Part shown: one piece after another, positions 58,491-64,000 of the stretch
Layout: each line of letters opens with the position of its first letter
Position numbering within the stretch: position 1 is the first letter of the stretch
From: a bacterium
GTDB lineage: Bacteria > Zixibacteria > MSB-5A5 > WJJR01
Length of the DNA: 64,000 nucleotides
NCBI GenBank assembly: GCA_021813505.1
Contig: JAKAKI010000079.1
Location: 1 to 64,000 of the forward strand
Reading direction: 5' to 3'
Program-made: the position numbers and the translations under genes
Notes under the pieces: generated by a model
Databases searched by the model: none
The model's input: only the letters and a program-made list of their open reading frames with translations
What the model was told of the DNA's origin: nothing

Positions 58491-59714
58491 CTACCGGTCA
58501 ACCTCGCCCAGCACGATATCATACGACGCCACCGTCGCCACGACGTCGGCGATCAGCATCGGCTTCTTCGCATGCTGGACAACCGCATTGAGCGATGAGA
58601 TTGCGGTAAAACACGGAGAACGCGCCTTGCAGCGCAGAGGAACATCAGAACCATCGGAAATGACGTAGTACCCAAGTTCACCGCGCGGTGATTCGGTACG
58701 GGCGTAGACATCGCCTTTCGGTGGACGCGCCTTGCGGGGGATCGTCTCGTGAACATCCCCCTCTGGCAGCCCCTCGAGTGCCTGCCGGCAGATCTTCACC
58801 GATTCGGCCATCTCTTCAATCCGCACCCAGTATCGATCCCAGCACGATCCGATCGGCCCGAAGCGGCCTTTGCCCAACGCCACGTTCCATTTGAAACGGT
58901 CGTAGATCGAATACGGATCATCACGGCGCAAATCCCAATCGACGCCCGAGCCGCGCAGATTCGGACCGGTCACTCCATACGAGATCGCGACCTCCGGCGG
59001 CAGAATGCCGACATTCGCGGTTCGCGTAATGAAGATGTGGTTGTAACTCAGAAGGTCATTGAAATCATTGATCTTCGGCTCGAAGTAGTCGAGGAACTCG
59101 CGCGTCTTCGCGACCCAGCCCTCGGGCAAGTCGCGCGCCAGACCGCCAACCCAAATGTAGTTGTAAAGCAGCCGGGCGCCGGTCAGCCACTCGAACAAAT
59201 CGAGAATCATCTCCCGGTCACGAAACGCCCAGAGAAACGGCGTGAACGCACCCATATCAAGGCCGTACGTTCCAAACGCCACAAGGTGGCTGGCAATCCG
59301 CTGCAGTTCGCAGATGATCACGCGGATGTACTCGACGCGCTCGGGAACCTTGATCCCCATCAGCCGTTCGACCGCCACCGCGAAACTCATGTTCTGGCTG
59401 AGTCCTGCCAGATAGTCCATCCGGTCGGTGTACGGCACAATCCCGGCGTACGGAAGATTCTCCGCGTGCTTCTCAAAACAGCGATGCAGGTACCCGATGT
59501 GCGGACGGATGCTCAGCACCACCTCGCCGTCCATGGTCAATTCCAGCCGCAACACGCCGTGCGTCGACGGATGCTGCGGGCCCATGTTGACCTTGTAGGT
59601 TTCGGTGAGATACGCACCCGAGTATTTCTCGGGCGGGGCGGGGATATTGATCAGAAGATCGTCGTCCTCGATCTCGTACCGTGGCGGAGCCTGTAGGGCA
59701 AAGACATCGGGCAT
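58491..59714 (-). CDS. nuoD: NADH-quinone oxidoreductase subunit D
   Basis: VNMGPQHPSTHGVLRLELTMDGEVV...HIGYLHRCFEKHAENLPYAGIVPYTDRMDYLAGLSQN. Confidence 0.96.
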   Translation of the reverse strand: MPDVFALQAPPRYEIEDDDLLINIPAPPEKYSGAYLTETYKVNMGPQHPSTHGVLRLELTMDGEVVLSIRPHIGYLHRCFEKHAENLPYAGIVPYTDRMDYLAGLSQNMSFAVAVERLMGIKVPERVEYIRVIICELQRIASHLVAFGTYGLDMGAFTPFLWAFRDREMILDLFEWLTGARLLYNYIWVGGLARDLPEGWVAKTREFLDYFEPKINDFNDLLSYNHIFITRTANVGILPPEVAISYGVTGPNLRGSGVDWDLRRDDPYSIYDRFKWNVALGKGRFGPIGSCWDRYWVRIEEMAESVKICRQALEGLPEGDVHETIPRKARPPKGDVYARTESPRGELGYYVISDGSDVPLRCKARSPCFTAISSLNAVVQHAKKPMLIADVVATVASYDIVLGEVDR

Positions 59715-59743
59715 TGTTCAGTCCTGTTTGAGAAGCGTCATCA

Positions 59744-60310
59744 TCAACTGGGAACAGCCGGAGCCGGCGGCATCGGCTGGAAATGGCGCCGTGCATCGAG
59801 CTTGAACTGCCGGCGGTCACGCAACCGCTGGTCGCCGATTACATACACGTAAACCCAATTCACTTTCTTCGTCGCCTCGATCTGCGGAACGGGCCACCCC
59901 TTGGATCCCAGCGAATACTGTCCACTGGCCATGTTCTCGAAATCATAGACAATCAGCCCCAGTCCGGTCGAGTCGGCGACAATCACGCGCAGATTCATGG
60001 GGCGATTCAACCGGATGTACATAAACTCTTCATAGTCCGCCGCTGGCGTCTTCATTCCCTCGCGATCCGATTTGGACTCAATCACGATTGCCGTGTCGAC
60101 ATTAAACGGCCGCAGTGTCGAGTAATTGGGCGCCAGCCGTGCAAAATCCGCATCACTGCGGTACAGATATCCGTAATTGTGGTCGAACAACTCCGCGGAC
60201 GCCTGGTCCGCTGTCCTGTGCCCGCTGCCGCCGCCGGAACACCCGGCAACAGCCAGCAATCCCGCCAGCAGGACCGCTGAAAAAAGACACCACTTCGAGG
60301 TTGTGTTCAT
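59744..60310 (-). CDS. Lipoprotein of unknown function inside the nuo cluster
   Basis: Lipobox LLAVAGCSGGGSG; same strand between nuoD and the NuoI-like gene. Confidence 0.7.
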   Translation of the reverse strand: MNTTSKWCLFSAVLLAGLLAVAGCSGGGSGHRTADQASAELFDHNYGYLYRSDADFARLAPNYSTLRPFNVDTAIVIESKSDREGMKTPAADYEEFMYIRLNRPMNLRVIVADSTGLGLIVYDFENMASGQYSLGSKGWPVPQIEATKKVNWVYVYVIGDQRLRDRRQFKLDARRHFQPMPPAPAVPS

Positions 60311-60346
60311 TGCCGAATTTGCTCCCAATCTCCGCAGGTGGAAAGT

Positions 60347-60853
60347 CTAAGCATGTATCCCGATTGTGGTCGTTTTCCCCCCGACAGACTCCCGGACCCG
60401 CGCCGCGTCCGCTTCCGGATAAGTCGCATAGTGATGAATCAAATTGTCCCGGTTGTACACCGAGTTTTCGTAGTCCGGCGTCATCTTGAGGCACTCGGTC
60501 GGACAGGGATCGACACACAAGGCGCAGAAACAGCACTTGGCGAAATCAATGTCGAATCGCAACACGTGCAGTTTCTTCTTCTGGCCGTTGGATGTCTCGC
60601 CCAGATCCTCTTCTTTGCCGGCCTTCGCGGTTTCAATCGCGATACAGTCGACCGGGCACGCCCGCGCACATTGCAGACAGCCGATGCAGTCCTCGATGAT
60701 GTTGAACAGCCTTCCCTTGGCCCCCTTCGGCAGATCCCACGTCTCGTCGGGATACTGCATCGTGTTGGGCTTCTTGAAAAGATGTTCAAAGGTCACCCGC
60801 AGTCCCACGAGCAGGGACCAGAATCCGGTGACTTGCCGTCCGACGTTTCCCAT
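60347..60853 (-). CDS. nuoI: NuoI-like 2x[4Fe-4S] subunit, paralog 1
   Basis: CIGCLQCARACPVDCI and CCFCALCVDPCPTECL. Confidence 0.93.
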   Translation of the reverse strand: MGNVGRQVTGFWSLLVGLRVTFEHLFKKPNTMQYPDETWDLPKGAKGRLFNIIEDCIGCLQCARACPVDCIAIETAKAGKEEDLGETSNGQKKKLHVLRFDIDFAKCCFCALCVDPCPTECLKMTPDYENSVYNRDNLIHHYATYPEADAARVRESVGGKTTTIGIHA

Positions 60854-60881
60854 TGCCTGCCTTTCAAACTCGAAATCGAAC

Positions 60882-61457
60882 CTACATTCCTTCCAGGTCC
60901 GGCTCCTGCCGTTGCGGGGGATCCACCCGCAAATCCGGCGTGTCCTTTGATACCCAGTGGCCGCGGTCGGGATTCATCCCTTCTGCATATGGAACCCTCA
61001 GGCCGCGATACGTCTCCTGGACCACATAGTCCTTACGGAGCGGCCAGCCCTCCCAGTCATCCGGGCACAGAATCCGCCGCAGATCATGATGGCCGTCAAA
61101 GACAATCCCCATCATGTCGTACGCCTCCCGCTCGTGCCAGTCGGCGGTCCCGAATACGGTCGAAACCGTTGGGGCATGCGGATTCTCGCGATCAGAGAAT
61201 TCAATCCTGAGCGTGAGCTTGTGGTTATGCTTGATCGAGTGCAGATTGTACACTACCTGCAGCTTGTCTTTGAGGTCAACCGCCGACAAACACATCAGCG
61301 AAGTCAGGTCGATGCCCGGCTCATCTCTCAACCAGTTGCACACTTCGGCAATCGACTGCGCCTCGACCGTGCAACTCGGATCAACACCTTCGGCCAGCTC
61401 ACCGATCCGCTCACCAAAACGGGCTTTCAGCCTGGCGTGGATTTCTTGCGTCGTCAT
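60882..61457 (-). CDS. nuoC: NADH-quinone oxidoreductase subunit C
   Basis: ADWHEREAYDMMGIVFDGHHDLRRILCPDDWEGWPLRKDYV. Confidence 0.95.
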   Translation of the reverse strand: MTTQEIHARLKARFGERIGELAEGVDPSCTVEAQSIAEVCNWLRDEPGIDLTSLMCLSAVDLKDKLQVVYNLHSIKHNHKLTLRIEFSDRENPHAPTVSTVFGTADWHEREAYDMMGIVFDGHHDLRRILCPDDWEGWPLRKDYVVQETYRGLRVPYAEGMNPDRGHWVSKDTPDLRVDPPQRQEPDLEGM

Positions 61458-61468
61458 TTCGCTTCCGC

Positions 61469-62107
61469 CTACGCCGCCATCACCGGTGCCAGTTTCTTGC
61501 CCAACATCTCTTCCCGCTTGATCTTCTCCTGAATCATCATCAGGCCTTCCAGCAACGCTTCCGGACGCGGAGGACAGCCGGCCACATACACGTCAACCGG
61601 CACAATCTGATCGACACCTTTGAGCACATGATAGCCATGCTTCCAGTACGGTCCGCCGCACGTGGCACAGGAACCCATCGAGAGCACATATTTCGGCTCC
61701 GGCATCTGCTCATAGAGCTTCTTGACCCGCAATGCCATCTTCATCGTCACCGTGCCGGCCACGATCATCAGATCCGATTGCCGCGGCGACGCCCGCATCA
61801 CACCCATCCCAAACCGGTCGATGTCAAACCGCCCGGCGGCGGTGGCCATCATCTCGATCGCACAACAGGCCAGCCCGAACGACATCGGCCAAACCGACGA
61901 CTGCCGCGCCCAGGACAAAACCTTGTCCACCGAGGTGATGATCACGTTGTTGCCGTGACGCCCTTCCAAGGGCAGCGTCTGCTCGGCTTTCTCCCGAATC
62001 TTGATTTCCGTCTGGGTCTTGCTCATTGATTTTCCTTCTGGACTGGCAAATGGCGCGGTGCTCGCGAGGAGGCCTGGCTGCCATCCGAACATCGGGCCCA
62101 AGCTCAC
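61469..62107 (-). CDS. nuoB: NADH-quinone oxidoreductase subunit B
   Basis: [55 protein letters not shown]...[14 protein letters not shown]. Confidence 0.96.
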   Translation of the reverse strand: MSLGPMFGWQPGLLASTAPFASPEGKSMSKTQTEIKIREKAEQTLPLEGRHGNNVIITSVDKVLSWARQSSVWPMSFGLACCAIEMMATAAGRFDIDRFGMGVMRASPRQSDLMIVAGTVTMKMALRVKKLYEQMPEPKYVLSMGSCATCGGPYWKHGYHVLKGVDQIVPVDVYVAGCPPRPEALLEGLMMIQEKIKREEMLGKKLAPVMAA

Positions 62108-62110
62108 ATG

Positions 62111-62695
62111 CTATTGTACCAGTTGCTGTTGCAAGAAGTCAACGGGTTTGTCCCCGCGCTCAGATTTCGGTGGCAAAGAAAGAAGTGTATCGATATTCAA
62201 CACCATACCTTCACGCGACAAGGCGCCAATCTCGGTGATGCCTGTATCCATCCGAATCGCGTCCTCCGGGCAGGCTTCTACGCAGAAACCACAGAAGACG
62301 CACCGTCCAATGTCGATATCAAATGACTTTGGCCGCTTTTCGATATTCGGGTCATCCACTTCCTCGGCAACAATTTTGATACAGAACGCCGGGCACACTG
62401 TCTCGCACATCATACAAGCCACACAGCGCGGGGTGCCATCCGGACGCTTGGCCAGACGATGCAATGTTCGCAGTCGCGGCGATTGCGGACGCCTGACTTC
62501 GGGATACTGATAAGTCGCCGCCCCTGGTAGTGCCGACTTGACCCCAAACAGTCGCAGCGTATGCCGCCAGAGATTCACAAAGAAATGCCGCGCCGTCAAG
62601 ACCAGCCCGCGCCAGACCTCCGGCAGATAGATCCGTTCCCAAAACGTCAGCACCCGCCGCCGTTCCGAAACATTGATGACGCGCACCGTTCCCAT
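62111..62695 (-). CDS. nuoI: NuoI-like 2x[4Fe-4S] subunit, paralog 2
   Basis: CVACMMCETVCPAFCI and CVFCGFCVEACPEDAI. Confidence 0.92.
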   Translation of the reverse strand: MGTVRVINVSERRRVLTFWERIYLPEVWRGLVLTARHFFVNLWRHTLRLFGVKSALPGAATYQYPEVRRPQSPRLRTLHRLAKRPDGTPRCVACMMCETVCPAFCIKIVAEEVDDPNIEKRPKSFDIDIGRCVFCGFCVEACPEDAIRMDTGITEIGALSREGMVLNIDTLLSLPPKSERGDKPVDFLQQQLVQ

Positions 62696-62700
62696 TGCAG

Positions 62701-63792
62701 CTACCGTCCAATCCACAAGACGATGATCGCCGTCACCAGTGCATTCGCCAGCGAAAGAGGCAGCAGAATCTTCCAGCCCAGATTCATCAACTGATCAAAG
62801 CGGAATCGCGGCAGCGTCCACCGGATCAGCATCTGCAGCCAGCAGAAGAACGAAACCTTCAGCACAAACGAAATGACCCGCAACGATTCCACCAGCCAGG
62901 TGTTCATGTCAATGGTTGAACCCCACGGGAACACGAAGCCGCCGTCACCCAGATACGGAACCTGCCAGCCACCGAAGAAGAACGTCGTCACCATCGACGC
63001 AACCAGGATTTGCTCGATGAAATCCGCGAACATGAACATTCCGAACTTCATCGAAGAGTATTCCAGGAAGAAACCGATGATCTCCGACTCGCCCTCCGGG
63101 ATGTCGAACGGAATTCGCTTCGTCTCGGCAATTGCCGCCGTCATGAACAGGAGGAACCCCAGCGGCTGGAGGAACACACCCCACATCGGCAGGAACCCGA
63201 AGAGCAGTCCCCCCTGCGCCCGCACAATCTCCTGCAACGACAGCGTCTGGAAGATCATGATGACACCGACCAGCGTCAGCCCGAACGTGATCTCGTAAGA
63301 AATCATCTGCGCGGTCGCGCGAACCCCGCCAAGCAGCGAGTAATTGTTGTTCGAAGACCAGCCGGCCAGCACAACTCCATAGACGGCCACCGACATCATC
63401 GCGAAGATGAACAGGATGCCGACGTTCACATCGGCCACCTGCAGGCCGATCGATTGGCCCGCGATCACAATCGAACTGCCGAACGGAATCACGGCAAACG
63501 ACAGGAGCGCAAAGAAGATCGAAAGCACCGGCGCCAGCGCATGGATGAACTTGTGCGGCGTGTCCGGAACAAAATCCTCCTTGGTGAACATCTTCACCGC
63601 ATCGGCGATGATGTGGAAGAGCCCCCACACCCGGAATCCGAGAATCGAGGCCCGATTGGCGCCGATCCGGTCCTGCATCACAGCCGACTGTTTGCGTTCC
63701 ACCCACGTGAGCAATCCACCCAGACTGAGCGCGAACATGACGATGAAGATCGTCTTGCCGACCGCTGCTCCGATTTCCATTCCTGCGCTCAT
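62701..63792 (-). CDS. nuoH: NADH-quinone oxidoreductase subunit H
   Basis: TWVERKQSAVMQDRIGANRASILG...ETKRIPFDIPEGESEIIGFFLEYSSMKFGMFMFADF. Confidence 0.96.
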   Translation of the reverse strand: MSAGMEIGAAVGKTIFIVMFALSLGGLLTWVERKQSAVMQDRIGANRASILGFRVWGLFHIIADAVKMFTKEDFVPDTPHKFIHALAPVLSIFFALLSFAVIPFGSSIVIAGQSIGLQVADVNVGILFIFAMMSVAVYGVVLAGWSSNNNYSLLGGVRATAQMISYEITFGLTLVGVIMIFQTLSLQEIVRAQGGLLFGFLPMWGVFLQPLGFLLFMTAAIAETKRIPFDIPEGESEIIGFFLEYSSMKFGMFMFADFIEQILVASMVTTFFFGGWQVPYLGDGGFVFPWGSTIDMNTWLVESLRVISFVLKVSFFCWLQMLIRWTLPRFRFDQLMNLGWKILLPLSLANALVTAIIVLWIGR

Positions 63793-63803
63793 TCGATCCA
63801 ATC

Positions 63804-64000
63804 CTACGCCGTGGCCGTGGCCGCACTGCGCCGCGATGGATTCACACCGGCGTCACCGATCTTGCTATACGTCAGTCCTGAGAAATACTCGACATTCCCC
63901 GCCAATTCCGCAAAGCAGCTCTCCGGCAGCCGCGGCGCCGCCTTCAGCTCCCAGCGATTCGCCAGGTCAACCAGCATCTCCAGGAGTGGGCGCGACTGTC
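63804..64000 (-). CDS. C-terminal fragment of the next upstream nuo gene (possibly NuoG), truncated by the window edge
   Basis: Reverse strand reads QSRPLLEMLVDLANRWELKAAPRLPESCFAELAGNVEYFSGLTYSKIGDAGVNPSRRSAATATA*. Confidence 0.55.
   Translation of the reverse strand, partial: QSRPLLEMLVDLANRWELKAAPRLPESCFAELAGNVEYFSGLTYSKIGDAGVNPSRRSAATATA

Noticed and set aside
58749-61210. Plus-strand ORFs 58749..59696 and 60338..61210
   Set aside because: Antisense to nuoD and to nuoI/nuoC, which are unambiguous.

Overview
The window is 64 kb of GC-rich bacterial chromosome with no rRNA and no CRISPR array. I read about 55 protein genes and one tRNA-Ser(GGA). Gene content suggests an uncultured Gram-negative-type lineage: C-terminal dockerin-like tails, a pgsB/pgsC/pgsW poly-gamma-glutamate-type operon, and a cytochrome bd-like oxidase carrying heme c. 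Placement near Zixibacteria-like or FCB-like lineages is inference only. Recognisable modules are: M1 aminopeptidase; surface-polysaccharide genes; moaA; pcrA/uvrD; the pgs-like six-gene operon; a LytS/LytR pair; mscL; an AsnRS-like core protein; cold-shock and RRM proteins; a DUF2953 + YtfJ pair; a low-GC DUF1828-type pair; a CydA-like oxidase; hemH; and a rearranged nuo cluster with two NuoI proteins and an inserted lipoprotein. The most striking signal is repeat biology between genes. There is a tandem REP array beside a REP-associated tyrosine transposase (RAYT). Two MITE-like families share a terminal motif (GGGGnnTGTTGAAraa). Each has a copy inserted in the centre of a different palindromic repeat with a 3-bp target duplication, and homologous empty sites are visible in this same window. 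One MITE family shows compensatory changes in its hairpin arms. Many ORFs in the supplied track are antisense shadows of real genes or run through repeats, and I rejected those.
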